Part shown: positions 1 to 11,498 of the stretch, one piece after another
Numbering within the stretch: the first letter of the stretch is position 1
How the letters are laid out: each line of letters begins with the position of its first letter
Source of the DNA: Tupaia tana
Taxonomy: Eukaryota > Chordata > Mammalia > Scandentia > Tupaiidae
DNA length: 64,000 bases
Direction of reading: 5' to 3'
Assembly: GCA_026018925.1 (NCBI GenBank)
Contig: JAKSZU010000027.1
Coordinates: 3,109,531-3,173,530, forward strand
Notes under the pieces: generated by a model
Told to the model about the DNA's origin: nothing
What the model saw: only the letters and a program-made list of their open reading frames with translations
Databases searched by the model: none
Program-made: the position numbers and the translations under genes

Positions 1-288
1 AGTGAGAGGAAGGTGGAGTCCGGGGCTCAGACCTCCCTGCGAGCTTGAGAGGAGCCCCAGGAGGGGCGTGGTGTGCCTGGAAAATCTGCTTCAGCTCTGA
101 AAGACCGGGACGGACGGGGGCCGCCTGGCTCAGGGTCCACCCGGCCTGTGTGACGTGGGGGCCTGCTGCCCTAAGGGGCTGCCCAAGGTTTAGGTCCTGG
201 CTTGTCGAGGGTCTCTGGAGTGTGGGAGCTGCCCGAGCCAGCCCCGCCAGTCCCTGCGAACCCGCGCACACCCCACCGAGGCGCTCAC
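1..288 (-). other. RFTN1 intron, window-edge part
   Basis: This follows the donor at 288/289 on the minus strand. It is GC-rich single-copy-looking sequence, and no repeat or second exon is recognised. Confidence 0.8.
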
Positions 289-397
289 CTTCTTAATGAA
301 CTCTGGGATGATCTTCTGGTCCGTCAGGTGGTCCAAGGAGGAGCAGCAGTCTAACTCCAGCACGTAGCCGTCATTGGGAACGTCAGTCTTCTGGGAT
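289..397 (-). CDS. RFTN1: RFTN1 (raftlin) internal coding exon, 109 bp
   Basis: On the minus strand a 109-bp exon has an acceptor ending in TTTCAG just above 397 and an AAG|GTGAGC donor just below 289. It supplies the last base of an Arg codon and then 36 codons beginning SQKTDVPNDGY and ending IIPEFIKK. This matches the raftlin segment I know as SQKTD...GYxLELDCCSSLDHxTDQK, and differs from raftlin-2, which lacks the LELDCCSSLD stretch. Raftlin is a membrane-anchored scaffold of lipid rafts in lymphocytes and other cells, involved in antigen-receptor signalling and in TLR3/TLR4 ligand uptake. The N-terminal myristoylation/palmitoylation region is not in this exon. The phase fits the exon at 19582-19769 exactly (AG|A, Arg). 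The reading frame is open, the residues look conserved, and both splice sites are strong. The next exon should lie left of the window. Confidence 0.95.
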
Positions 398-1842
398 CTG
401 AAAGGACGCACACAGGCAGGCTAAGACTTTGTAGCATTAAAAAGAAGTTGCTGGGTGTTCAACGGAGCCCCAAATTCTTTGTGGAAGATAACTGCCAAAA
501 AGGAACTCCTTAAAAAGTCATTTATAGTAGCCATCTCCACCGTGTATACAGATCTGTATCACAGAAAGACCTTCCAGACCATCGCCGCGTGGAACGTGTC
601 ATTACAGAAGGATGGGCTCAGGACGGCACGGCTTACCCCCCCAACGCCACACCCAGACGCGCACACCCCAGGAATGCCGGCTTCCCGCTGGCCTACACCT
701 GCCAGGCCACAGGGAAGGCCTAGGACACGTACCCAGCCGATAACCACTGATGCCCGGGGGACGGAGGGCCTGAGTGTGGGAAGTGGGGTGGGGGACGGGG
801 GACGGGGAGGGGTGGGATCAGAAGTAACTTTAGCGGTCATCTCTCACGTTTTCCCTTTCTTAGGAAGAGACCATATTCATACATCACTTAGAAAACTTAA
901 AATTAATTTGTAAAAGACTTGAAAAGGGTTCGACTGCTACAGAGGACAGTGTGCCAGAATCTGTCAAAATTAAGCAGCATCAAAGAAAGACCATGAGACA
1001 CTCAGAGGAGAAATTCTGGGCGAGCAGGGGGGTGACGGGCAGTCTGAGGCGAAGGCCTCTGGCCGGGTGGCCCACGCGGAGGCCGCCCCGCACGCACTGC
1101 CTCCCCGCACAGTCCGGCCCTAAGGACACGCTCTTCCTGGACAGCCAGCGGGTGGTCACCGAGAGGAAATCCCGCCGCTTCACGGCCATTCCTGTGCGGG
1201 GCTCCTGGGTGACACGAACACGGTCTAGGGGACGCTGGGGGCTGCGCAGTCGTGGAAGCTGAAGGGACGCCTCGGGCCCGCCGGGGTGAGGCAGCCGAAG
1301 TGGTCGGGGTCAGGCGTGCCTGCTTCTTGGGGCTGGTCCTGGCAGTGGGAACCACACCTCGGGCTCTGGGCTGTCCCCTGCCCCCACGGGCAGCCACTCG
1401 GCCAGCTGAGCAGTGAGGGCCCTGCGAGCCCCGCCGAGGCCGCTCACCGCAGACGGGCCCGCCAGCCCGGTGACAGCAGGTGTACGGGCACACGCACTGC
1501 CAGCTTCTGAATGTATACTTCTGTAATATTTTAAACGAATTCCTAAGCATCTTCTACGGTACTAAAAGTGATTCATGCTACCACCAACCATCTGGGGATG
1601 ATTTACATAAAATTTGAAAGTGAAAAAAATTAAAGAGGATTTGGTTTTCCCCAGGTGTGCAACTGTGATTAAGCAAGCGGACTTCAATGGCTCTTTTTAA
1701 TTTTATTTTTCCCTCTAACACAGCCTTCCAGTGGGAGGGGTTCTGATGCCTACACCTTTGAAATGTAAAAAACATAAATTACTCCAAACTGGTCAAATTG
1801 GCATAAACTAGAACCCTAGCGCTCTGGTCCTAAAACCTGGTT
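398..1842 (-). other. RFTN1 intron, no recognised repeat
   Basis: The part nearest the exon is mixed. 1000-1500 is very GC-rich and opens frames on both strands with no family resemblance. A G-run cluster at 783-816 is listed separately. 1510-1800 turns AT-rich. No coding exon is seen. Confidence 0.7.
783..816 (+). other. G-quadruplex-prone G-run cluster
   Basis: Six runs of three to five G are separated by one to three bases, satisfying the G3+N1-7 pattern on the plus strand. That strand is the template strand of RFTN1, so a quadruplex would form in the DNA strand opposite the RNA-like strand. Any role is unknown. Confidence 0.6.
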
Positions 1843-1844
1843 TT

Positions 1845-2090
1845 CAGCCAGCCAAGTGGTGTAGTGGGAAAGGTGGCTGGATCCCACATGGACAACTGTG
1901 TGGTTCAAGTCCCAGACCCGGCAGCTAGAAAGACACCCCAAGGGTGTGTGCCCCAAATCCCGAGAGGCGGATGGAGAAGGAACTGCAGCACAGCCTTCCC
2001 CCGGAAGGGCTCTTTCTCTCTTCCTCTCTGTCTCTCTCTTCAGTGAGTGCACATGCCCGATACCAAACGAAAACCAGCAACAACCCTGGT
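1845..2090 (+). mobile_element. tRNA-derived SINE, long form, diverged
   Basis: The head begins near AGCCAGCCAAGTGG. It has a weak A box (TGTAGTGGG), the B-box match GGTTCAAGTCC near 1911, the body motif AATCCCGAGAGG, a CT-rich stretch, then GAGTGCACATGCCC and an A-rich end. It is an older copy in which the conserved ctatagc motif is decayed. Confidence 0.8.
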
Positions 2091-2147
2091 CAGAGGCTGG
2101 AAATCTCTGAAATCTCATTCCCTCCCCATCAAAATAAATATATTAAG

Positions 2148-2395
2148 AGGGGCTAGCCAGGAGGCATGGTGATTAAGGTGGCTAGATCTCACATGGCTGA
2201 CTGCAAGGTTCAAGTCCCAGACACAGCGGCCTGAGCGACACGCAGTTTGCCCAAGATCCCAAGACGAGAATGGAGAGCGGGCTGTGGTGTGGCTCCTCCC
2301 GGGGAGATGCTTTCTCACTTTCTCTTTCTCTCTCTCTGTCTCTCTCCAGCAAGCCCCTGTGCCCCATAGCCAAATTAAGAAAAAATAAAAAGTAA
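2148..2395 (+). mobile_element. tRNA-derived SINE, long form
   Basis: It opens GGGGCTAGCCAGGAGG with GGTGATTAAGG in the A-box region and GGTTCAAGTCC at about 2208. The body is pyrimidine-rich with CTCTCTCTGTCTCTCTCC. The end is CCCCATAGCCAAATTAAG followed by an A-rich tail. It lies about 60 bp after the preceding copy in the same orientation. Confidence 0.85.
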
Positions 2396-2876
2396 GAGAG
2401 AACTGAAGTAGAAGATTCCAGACTTTTGAAAGAGAAGACTCGGCCAAGACGCCCTGTAGCTCGTGTGCTTCGGGGGCTCAGGACGGGGAGGGCAGCTCTA
2501 AAATCTAAGATCCCAGTTGCTCGGCCGCGTGGAGACCAATGTCAGACCCAGAGGTTATTCACAAATACCCACTGAGATGTTAAAGGATTAGAGTGAAAGT
2601 GCTGATCATCCTAAATAAGCCAACACGGCATCTACTAAGTAAACCTCCTGAAACGAGGGGAACGGACGGCCGCTCTGTCTGTGAGCGCTCAGCCAAACGC
2701 ACTTGCACCTAATAACCTTTCGGACGGCCATTCCTGCCGACAGGGGGCATGGTGCCAGCTTCCACACCAACCTGAGCTGCTAGGTGCGGCTGGGCACAAG
2801 CTGGCACCCTGGCACTCCGGGACACCGGGGCAGGGTGACTGTGATACTGTGAGACCCTGGCAAATGTGCCTGCCTC
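2396..2876 (-). other. RFTN1 intron, unassigned
   Basis: Single-copy-looking sequence between two SINEs. I recognise no exon or repeat. Confidence 0.6.
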
Positions 2877-3085
2877 TGGGCCCGTCAATGGCACGGTGGT
2901 CAAGGCGCTGGAGTCCCACATGGCCAGTCACAGTCCTGGACCTGGTGGCCTGGCGGTGACACCAAGTGTGTGCTCACGCGTGCCCCGAATGCCGAGATGA
3001 CATGGAAGAGAGGGACTAAGGTGTGGCCATTTCCCTTGGGGAGTCACTCGCTGGTGAGTGCACATGCCCTATGGCGAAAACCAAA
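2877..3085 (+). mobile_element. tRNA-derived SINE, long form, diverged
   Basis: The head GGCACGGTGGTCAAGGCGCTGG and the phrase GGAGTCCCACATGGCC are followed by a damaged B box (CAGTCCTGG). The 3' end GAGTGCACATGCCCTATGGC is retained. The head lost several bases before the A box. An A- and CT-rich tail continues to about 3190. Confidence 0.75.
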
Positions 3086-3189
3086 AAACCCCACAAAACC
3101 CAAAAAGCCCATCTCTGTGTTTCTCTCCCTCCCTCTCTCTTTCTCACTCTCTCCCCCATGAAAGAAAAAAAGAGAGAGAGAGAAAAGAA

Positions 3190-3946
3190 AGGCGGTCTGG
3201 TCTATTTCACCAAAAAGTGAACTCAGTTACATCTGAACTGAAAGGAACAGAGAAAGTCAACGAAAATAGGCACGATACAATTTTCTAGATGAACCAAGAA
3301 AAATCACGTCCCAGCCTCGGGTTTCCTGGGAAAGCCAACCTGCGGCAGCGCAATGAACAAGCAGTCGGCTTCCCTTGCCCTGAGAAGTTAGCTCCGCAGT
3401 TGGAAATGGACGGGTGACAACACGGTGGCGTGGAAGGAGAGCAGTGGCACGGGTCCGAGGCCCGCGCCCAGAGCCAGCGCTCGGAGGGTGTGAAGGTCTG
3501 GGCTGAGAGCAGTCACGTGGGAGCTCTCCCCCTGCCACCGACCCCCTGCATCGCACCCCAGCAAAGCTTGTCTCAGGGCTGCAGGGGTGGGGCGAGGGCG
3601 AGGAGACCGTGGTCGTGTGGCCCCCCACATCCCCACCTCCTGGTCCACACCGTGTGCAGCCCCTTCCCAGGACCCATGGCAGACTTCCGCCCCACGGGAC
3701 ACGGCGAAGCCAAGGGGAGTCACGTGTGTGACTGCGTCACATGGTACAACTGCAGCCGACACCCTGCCTCACTGCTCGGAAGAGGGATGTCGCCACGTCG
3801 CGTGGGAGCACACAGCAAGGGCTGTGGGCAGCCCTGGCCCGTGCTGCAGGGAAAGCGGGGTTTCAGCTCTGGGACTGCGAGGAGGTGAATTCTGCCAACA
3901 ACGGGGGGGCTGGAAGCGGGTCCCTCCCCGGCTTAGCCTCTGATCA
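3190..3946 (-). other. RFTN1 intron, unassigned GC-rich stretch
   Basis: No exon or known repeat is recognised. Several frames are open on both strands because the stretch is GC-rich, and none resembles a protein I know. Confidence 0.6.
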
Positions 3947-4567
3947 GACTGCAGCCCCAGGCCACAGAGACATCTCAGCCCGAAGAGACCAGGGAGCAGA
4001 GACCCACACAAACTACAGACTGCAGCCCCCAGCCACAGAGACATCTCAGCCCATGAGACCAGAGACCCCCACACACTACAGACTGCAGCCCCAGGCCACA
4101 GAGACATCTCAGCCCATGAGACCAGGGAGCAGAGACCCACACAAACTACAGACTGCAGCCCCTGGCCACAGAGACATCTCAGCCCATGAGACCAGGGAGC
4201 AGAGACCCACACAAACTATAGACTGCAGCCCCAGGCCACAGAGACATCTCAGCCCATGAGACCAGGGAGCAGAGACCCACACACACTACAGACTGCAGCC
4301 CCCGGCCACAGAGACATCTCAGCCCAAAGAGATCAGAGACCCGCACACACTACAGACTGCAGCCCTAGGCCACAGAGACATCTCAGCCCATGAGACCAGG
4401 GAGCAGAGACCCACACACACTACAGACTGCAGCCCCCGGCCACAGAGACATCTCAGCCCAAAGAGATCAGAGACCCGCACACACTACAGACTGCAGCCCT
4501 AGGCCACAGAGACATCTCAGCCCGATGAGATCGGGGAGCAGAGACACACACACTACAGATACCATGA
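3947..4567. repeat. Minisatellite, about nine units of 70/71 or 63/64 bp
   Basis: The word GACTGCAGCC recurs with starts near 3948, 4019, 4082, 4152, 4222, 4292, 4356, 4426 and 4490. The spacings are 71, 63, 70, 70, 70, 64, 70 and 64. The short units lack the AGGGAGC part that follows GAGACC or GATC. Each unit also carries GCCACAGAGACATCTCAGCCC and CACACACTACA. The last units alternate long and short, a small higher-order pattern. No frame is kept open, because the unit lengths are not multiples of three. Confidence 0.95.
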
Positions 4568-5518
4568 GGCAGCAAACACATGTCGATCTGGGCCACTATT
4601 CGCACGGACATGTATTAGCGTCCAGGAAATGAGCACCACTCTGAGGGCAGAGACGTGGCAGCTTCATGCCCAGAATGGGCCTCTCACCAGTGGCCAGGGC
4701 TAGGCCCAGCCCCACAGATCCAGTCAGACGCCCGAGAACATCCTCTGCCAGGCAGTGTCCTAGGAGTGTTCCAGGGGCCGCAGCCTGGCCATCCGAGGAC
4801 CGCAGCCCAGGAACGGTCACCCTCCAGCCAGTTCCTAAGCCATGACTAGAACAACTTGTGGGGAAATGCTGTTCGCGCTGGGCCAGTGACTTAAATACCT
4901 GCAAACGGGAGCCCGCGACAGGGGCACGCCTGCCAAAACCCCCAAAAATGCCTGTCAAAAGCTATTATAAACTGTACTTTGACATAATAAGATGTGACTA
5001 CAGACTAGCCTGCACATGGCTCTGAAATAATACATGTAATAGGACGCACTTTCGCTCAGAAATCCCTCCAAAGACTGAGAGTTTCTACATCTGCTCTTCC
5101 CTAGGACACTAGGCACAGTTTAAATTTCATTATAAAAAGAAAGGAGAGAGCATGTACAGTTCTTCAATGAGGTTATTTTTGCTTCATTTAGGAGTAATTG
5201 AAAGAAATGGTAACAAACACATACTTAGGTTACGGGGCATTTCTCCAACCAGGAAAAAAAATGACTAAACGTTAGCTGACAGAAACAAATTCTCTACTTC
5301 TGGGAAACAGGAAGACATGTTAAGGTTGCCCGCCCCCTGTTCTCCCAGCAACACTGGGTTCAAGTAGAATGAACAGAATTCTTTTCTTTTTAAAGACGTA
5401 ACAGGGAGATGAATGAGCTACAGAGTTGAAAAACAATTTGTCCATGGAAGAAAAAGAAGGTTATTTATAGTTTCATTAACTTATCCTTAACTAATGGCAA
5501 TAAAAAGACCTATTTACA
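4568..5518 (-). other. RFTN1 intron, unassigned
   Basis: 4570-4960 is GC-rich and 4960-5518 AT-rich (for example ATTATAAAAAGAAAGG near 5130). No repeat or exon is recognised. Confidence 0.6.
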
Positions 5519-5604
5519 GGGCTGGCAGGCGGTGTGGTGGTTAAGGATGCTGGACTCCTACATGGCTGACCGACCAGGGTTCGAATCCCAGAGCTGGCAG
5601 CTTA

Positions 5605-5666
<62 letters not shown>

Positions 5667-5760
5667 CTCCTCCTCTCTCTCTTTTTCTCACTCTGTCCCT
5701 CTCTGGTCAAATTAGAATAAATAAATAAAGTTAAATAAAATTATTCTTAAAAAAAAAAGT
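5519..5760 (+). mobile_element. tRNA-derived SINE, short form with expanded (CT)n
   Basis: The head is GGGCTGGCAGGCGGTGTGG followed by GTTAAGGATGCTGGACTCC, and GGTTCGAATCC near 5579 is a perfect B box. The long-form body is missing. The head runs directly into about 46 bp of (CT)n at 5607-5652, then (GT)n, then CTGGTCAAATTAGAATAAATAAAT and an A-rich tail. Confidence 0.9.
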
Positions 5761-5924
5761 CTATTACTCATTCATCTACGCATCACCCCCCAACGATGAC
5801 TACGTATGAGAAACTGAAGGTACCACGTTAGACCCTCCCTCAGGAAAATGACAGTCTCTGGGGGAAACCCACGCACACACAGAAGTACTGTGGAAGTTGT
5901 TAGGGAATAAGGAGAATTTTTTTT

Positions 5925-6163
5925 AAGTTTTGCTATAAGGTGTGTGTGCTCACCAGTGAGAGACAGAGAGAGGCACAGTGAGAAAGCACCCCCAGGGAGG
6001 AGGGCCAGGCTGCAGTCCCTCCTCTTCCATTCTCCTCCCCAACCTCTGCACAAGCAGGCCCACATGCCCGGCATGATTTCCAATCCGCCAGGCCCGGGAC
6101 TTGAACCTCTCAGTCGGGTGGGATCCGGCACCTTAACCTCCATGCCACCTGCTGGCTTGGGGT
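5925..6163 (-). mobile_element. tRNA-derived SINE, long form
   Basis: Read on the plus strand it starts TTTTGCTATAAGGTGTGTGTGC and CTCACCAGTGAGAGACAGAG. It ends with GGGACTTGAAC (B-box complement), CACCTTAACCTCCATGCCAC and CTGCTGGCT. It is about 160 bp from the plus-strand copy at 5519, so the pair can form an inverted repeat. Confidence 0.85.
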
Positions 6164-7002
6164 CAGGAAATGCTAAGAAACAAGGACTATGTAGGCTGAG
6201 CCTCGGGGGCTACGTGGAAGTGAATCCCGAGGTAAGGAGAAGAGGACCTTCTGGACACGGAGAGCAGAACTGAGTCGGGATGGAGGGGGAGCTGGAGCCC
6301 CAGAGGCAGTCACAGCGGGTGGCCGGGTGGCAGGGGAGGGGAGCGAGGGCTGCTGCTCACTCGGCCAGATGGGTCCTCGCGAGCCTGCGGGACTCGGGAA
6401 CGGAGCAGTCGGAGTGACCGCCGGAGGCTGGGCAGTGGCTGGTGCAGAACAGGGGGGACAAGTTGGGGAGAGGATGAGCCTCGCCTTGGGACGTGAAGGT
6501 GAGTCATGGCGGTCTGACAGTGACGCCGAGGTGCGGGTCCGGGAGGGCCAAGCAGACAGCACCGCAGAGTTTTCAGAACAGGTACAAAGCTCTCAAATAA
6601 AATCAGACTGCACTTCATGTTCTCGAAAACACAAGGTGGAAATTCTTCTTAAATCGGTGAGCTAATACAGTTCCAGCTGTGGCACGGCTGACTGGGAGCT
6701 GGAGATTACTTCTGACTTTACATGGAAAAGGCAGCGTTAGGACGCTGTCAAGGCATTGGAGAGGCCGGACGCCGCTTTCCTCCCGACGGAGGTGAGCACG
6801 CTGCCTACCGAGGCCATCACAATCCGCGGTGTGTGCGCGAAAAGCAGTACATCGACCAGGACGACAAGGAGCGGGGCTCGGTTCGGGTCCTGGGCTGAGA
6901 CAAAACTCAGGCCGGTACAGCGGCCAGTACCTGTGACCCTCACCAGCTGGGAGTCTGGGGCAGAGCACCCTGATGGAAAGACACGGTCAAAAGCACCTGT
7001 GT
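6164..7002 (-). other. RFTN1 intron, unassigned
   Basis: GC-rich to about 6560, then mixed. A GGTGAGTCATGG donor-like string at 6499 has no supporting exon. I recognise nothing else. Confidence 0.55.
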
Positions 7003-7200
7003 TTGGGCTAGCCCCGTATCTGAGCAGTCAATGGCCAACGGCAGTTCAAATCCCAGACCTGGAGGTTTGAAAAAACACCGAGAGTAGGTGCAGGGGTGCA
7101 CAAAATCCCAGCAGGATGGCGGAGTGGAGAGGGTGAGGGTGACCATACCCGTTGCGGATGCTGTCTCTCTATTTCTCTCCCTCATCCCTCACCCCACTGT
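7003..7200 (+). mobile_element. tRNA-derived SINE, degraded
   Basis: It has GGGCTAGCCCC, CAGTTCAAATCCCAGACC (B-box region), AAAATCCCAGCAGG and a CT-rich end, all in the order of the long form but with a deleted A box. The assignment rests on order and spacing more than on identity. Confidence 0.6.
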
Positions 7201-7410
7201 CGTGTGTGTTCTCTGAAAGTCGGCAGAAGGAAGGAAGGCTGAGTGGATGGATCGGGAACAGCCCAGGGTATACATACAGAGACCCGAACTCTAACAAATG
7301 CAGCATTCCACACAGTGGCAACGTTAGGCCCATGTACTAAGTGCCGTGGGCAAAGCCGGCTGCCGAGGAGAAAACGGCCAGGCCTGGACCTTGCCCCCGA
7401 ACTCTAGCCC

Positions 7411-7605
7411 TGTGGTTCTCAAATGGGGCAGTGCATCAGCGGACATCTGGCACCCACTGGGGACAGCGGACTGTCACAACTGCAGGGTTGGCCACCAGCA
7501 TCCAGTGGGCAGACGCCAGCGATGCTGTTAAAATAACCTACAGCACACAGGACGGTCCCACTCAAATGATCTGGCCCGAAACGTCAGCAGTGTTAAAGCT
7601 GAGAA
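7411..7605 (+). mobile_element. MER20-like hAT DNA transposon fragment
   Basis: It begins GTGGTTCTCAAATGGGGC. It contains TGTCACAACTGCAGGGTTGG, CATCCAGTGGG, GATGCTGTTAAA, CACACAGGACGGTCCCAC and ATGATCTGGCCCGAAACGTC, and ends AAAGCTGAGAAATTC. These phrases follow the MER20 consensus from end to end as I remember it. MER20 is a non-autonomous hAT-Charlie element from early eutherian evolution. Confidence 0.85.
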
Positions 7606-9004
7606 ATTCTAACCCTTCCCTAACGGAGACACTACGAGAAGCAGACAGATCCCAGCACGGAGCCCGGTTCCCACACTCACGAAGCGTGTGGCCTGTGACC
7701 AGGGCAGTCACCACTCTAGGGCTCACTGTCTTCATTATGGCCTCCGGGATACAGACAGTGTGTGTCACGGAGCAATGAGCAGGGGCCCGGCCGGACACGG
7801 CAATAAATCAACGGCGGCTGATGGGGCTGTTACCGAAAACAGCAAATCCTACTGAGACAGGCCTGCAGACACGGAGCTGTAACTGGGGCTCTTGTTCCCA
7901 CGAAGACCAGGTTGCTTAGCAGGTCAACGTGGCGGGCTTAAGCCACAGAATTTTGAGAATGGAAATTCCAAGGACACGAGTCAGGGAAAGTCCCTCTAGC
8001 GCAAGAACGGTGTCGTCTCATTCTCAGGAGGGCTGCTGTCTGAGAGGACTATCACGCACTTAGCTAGATTTTCATCCTGTTTTTAGGGAGCCAAATGCAC
8101 TGCTGGTCCCTGAACCGTCATCTGCACAGAAGCTTCTAGTGCGGAAACTGACGCGACCCGGCCGGCCTGCAGGACGGAGCACCCAGGGTGCCCAGGAGTG
8201 TGCAGTGGCGGCTCTGGGCCCTAAAGCCAGTTGGGGTGAGCCAGCCCTCCGGTCCCGCCGCCTGCCTCAGGCCTGGGGTGGAGCTCCTGAGCTCCGGAGC
8301 TGGGCGCCAAAGACAGTGCCTTTCTGCACCCTGAGTCTCAAGGAGGAACTCAAGTGCATTCCCCCCACACACTGCAGCCCTGAGAAGTCACTCATAACCT
8401 CTTCAGCTTCATTTTCCCAGGATATAAAACGGGAAGCGGGGATGAGGGAAGATAAAAGCACCTCTCAGCTGCAAAATAGTGTAAGTCTAAATCCTTCACC
8501 AAACGCAGAACACTGTTTTCAACAAATACTAACCACAAAAACAACCATCACGAGGACACGGTGAGAAGGAATGATCATACTTAACACACACGGGAATGGA
8601 GTGAAGTGCTCGCAGACCCTCAGACACAGGTGTGGTATGAATACGAGTCACTAATTTGACTTTAAAAGTCTTTGTGGCCACTTTAAGTTTCGGCTCGTGC
8701 TCGATGAATAGGAAGTAAATGAAATGATATATCCTACTAAATCCTATTTATAGCCTTTACCTCTTTGTAGAATGGATCCGTCTTTCAACCATTTAAAACG
8801 TTACAGAGTACAGTTAGACAGATTACAGAGGTAATCATCATATCAAAATCTTGAGAACATTCGAATCACTAAAAATGTACTTACGTGCACCTGAAGGTCC
8901 CATCCCACCTGCCTCTGCATTCATGTGTAAAAAACACAAAATTCACCCAGCACGACTCTACTCTAGGACCTCTCTCTGGTGATGCCCACTGTTTTCTTTT
9001 TTAT
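7606..9004 (-). other. RFTN1 intron, mostly unassigned
   Basis: Contains a probable MIR remnant (8345-8645, listed separately). 8650-8960 is AT-rich with no recognised repeat. No exon is seen. Confidence 0.55.
8345..8645 (+). mobile_element. Probable MIR remnant
   Basis: GAGAAGTCACTCATAACCTC, then TTCATTTTCCCAGG and ATATAAAACGGG, parallels the MIR core (AAGTCACTTAACCTCTCTGAG...TTTCCTCATCTGTAAAATGGG). The flanks are too diverged for exact ends. Confidence 0.5.
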
Positions 9005-9267
9005 TTTTTTTTGGAGAGGTTTTTGCTATAGGGCACGTGCACTCACCAGAAAGACAGAGAGCAACAGAGAGACAGAAAGCGAGAAATCACCCCCCAAGGG
9101 GGGATGGCCACGCCGCAATCCCTTCTCCTCCATTCTCCTCTCGGGATCTTGGGCACGCACGCACACGCGCCCGGCGTGAGTTTTAAGCCACCGGGTCCAG
9201 GACGTGAACTGCGGTCAACTACGTGGGAGTCCAGCGACATAGCCATTACGCTAACTGCTGGTCCCAC
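9005..9267 (-). mobile_element. tRNA-derived SINE, long form, well preserved
   Basis: A T-run (complement of the A tail) is followed by GAGAGGTTTTTGCTATAGGGC, CACTCACCAGAAAGACAG, AGAAATCACCCCCC and CGGGATCTTGGGCACGCACG. Then come CCGGGTCCAGGACGTGAAC and AGCGACATAGCCATTACGC (A-box complement). It belongs to the younger subgroup with CATAGCCATTACGC rather than CTTAACCACCATGCC. Confidence 0.95.
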
Positions 9268-9400
9268 CCACTGTTTTCTTTTTTGGCTTGAAAAACATAC
9301 ACAATCTGCTACCTCTCATTGACAAAAAGGAGAAAAATTAAAAACAAAAAAAAACAAAAACAAAACAACTTTGAAAGAAAGGTTTAACTTAAGAAAATCT

Positions 9401-9655
9401 GGGCCCAGCAGGGAGGATGGTGGTTAAGATGCTGGACTGCCACATGGCTGACCATGGTTTGAGTCCCAAACCCAATGGCTTGAAAATCACACTGGGCACA
9501 AGTACATGCGTGCCTAGAACCCCGAGAGGAGAATAGAGGAGAAGGGACTGTGGTGTGGCCAGCTCCCTTGGGGGTGATTTCTCACTATTCCTCTGCCTCT
9601 GGCGAGTGTATGCACCCTATGGCGAAAACTTTAATAAATAAATTAAATTAAAAAA
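9401..9655 (+). mobile_element. tRNA-derived SINE, long form
   Basis: GGGCCCAGCAGGGAGGATGG and GTTAAGATGCTGGACTGCC form the head, with GGTTTGAGTCCC as the B box. The body has CCCCGAGAGGAGAATAGAGG and GGGGGTGATTTCTCAC. The end is CACCCTATGGCGAAAAC with an ATAAATAAATTAAATT tail. It lies about 130 bp from the minus-strand copy at 9005-9267. Confidence 0.92.
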
Positions 9656-11498
9656 TTAAGATGACCTGAGTTCCTAAATTTAAAATGGAATGGACACACA
9701 AGAAAATAGAAGTTCGTAAAATGATTTGCAACTGATTTATGACCCATACCACGTGCATAGGACCCTCAGAATCATGCCTACAGGTCCCTGTACTCCACAT
9801 GCAATGCCACAGGGTAAGCCTCCCTAGACAGTCCATTCTTCTCTAAAGACTGTGCACATGCGTGGGAGGAGGCCCCTCTAGCTGTTTTACTTAAGAACGA
9901 ATACCGGCATTTCACGGCACTGCAGCCTTCTCACATGTATGAAGGCCAACAGGACATTCCAAAGAAATTCAGCGCTGATGCTTCTACGTGTGGGTAGCTG
10001 CTCACTGTCCTCTGCCATTCCAAAATCTTTCTGGGGAAAGAATGATTTCCCCTGAAATTACCAACACGCTAATTTTCTCTCCAAGAAGACCAAAAATAAA
10101 AACAAAAATAAAAAAATGTGGGGAGCGACACAGGCAACAAAGCCAGCTATAAAACACGGAAAATGAGCTCTCGAACGAACCGCGGTCTCTCCACCGGGGA
10201 CCGAGCCCGACACTCTGGTGGAAGACGAGAGGAGTGACTCTGCAGGCCACTTAGGGACGTGGACTGGAGAAAGCTCTCGTTCCACAGAGTGCCTTCACAC
10301 TGATGGCATATTAGATCTGCAAGTGCAAACACGGTAATTAACAGTGAATCCCGAAACTTCAACACTCTAGAAAAGGGTGTCACTCCAGAGTGAGATGGGA
10401 AAAGAGGAGGATCAATTAAGGTAGTCTCCAGGACTCCCGGCAGCTCCTCGGGGGTCTGGTAGCAGCTCTGAAAGCTAATCGAGTTCTCTGCACACCCCAG
10501 GACGCCCGAGAAAACGGAGGAAGAGCGGCACCACACTACCGCAGAAACCAGGGGCGGCTGGGCCTCGTCGCACCTGCGACAATGCCCTCCACTCAACAAT
10601 GGCCTTCTCGCGCTCTGCTCTCTTTGCCAGCTCGGCTTTCAATCTGCCCTCCTCGACTTCTGCTCCCCGGGGAGACACCAGCCGCCACAGTCCCCCATCA
10701 CAGGAACACGCGGCAATCACATGCAGCCCGGGTTACCTTCTGTCCCACGTGTGACTCCAGCAACCAGCGTGCCCCAGAGCCGAACCCCGGGCTCAGTGTG
10801 AGCATTTCTAGGGCACACCCCGGTAGGCACAATCACCCCTGTGTATTTCCCTTAATTATGAAACTTCTTTCTAGAAGCCCTGTAATTCTCCCAAGAGTCA
10901 AAGTAATTGGTAAAAAAATGAGACGTGAAGAGACCCACGGCTACTTAAAGAGGACAATTTCAACTATAATTTAAAAAATAATCCTTTTTAGTTCCAATGT
11001 AATTTTGTACTTTCCCAATTCTGCCCTTTTCAAATGCCAAAGAAAATGTTCGAGTTATCTGTGGGGTGTAAGAAAGGCAAGGGAACGCGCTGGACTTGGC
11101 TTAAGGCGCACGAGGAGTTCCTTCTCTGTGAGGGCCTCCCTCAGATGTCCTTTAAGAGAAAAGAAGAGCGGAAAATTACGGGCGGACATCCTTGTAGCAA
11201 AATCGCTGCTGTTGTTCTGGGAATGGAGGACCGTGTGCGTGCGTGCTCACGTGTGTGTGGACGTGTTTTCCAGGGCTTGGGCCCATGCTGTGTAGCTGCA
11301 CCACCAAGCCACTTCCGGTGCAGGCGCCATGTACACCAAGGGCAGACCCTCTCTAAGGAACGTGCGGCCCGTGACGGAACTCTCGCAGCGAAACTCCAGG
11401 ATGGTTTTATCCACTCAGCTCTCAGGGACATTCTATAGAGCAGCACCTACTCAGGACCTGACGCTTTAAATAAGTAATGGGGAACCAAAGACCAAAGA
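9656..11498 (-). other. RFTN1 intron, long stretch without a recognised repeat
   Basis: 1.8 kb with no SINE, unusually long for this window. 10150-10820 is GC-rich and 10840-11040 AT-rich. Splice-like strings occur, but no open, protein-like exon is found on either strand. Confidence 0.55.

Noticed and set aside
289..397. Assignment to RFTN2 instead of RFTN1
   Set aside because: Raftlin-2 lacks the ELDCCSSLDH and YQQGFSLAALHPF segments present here. Both exons fit raftlin-1.
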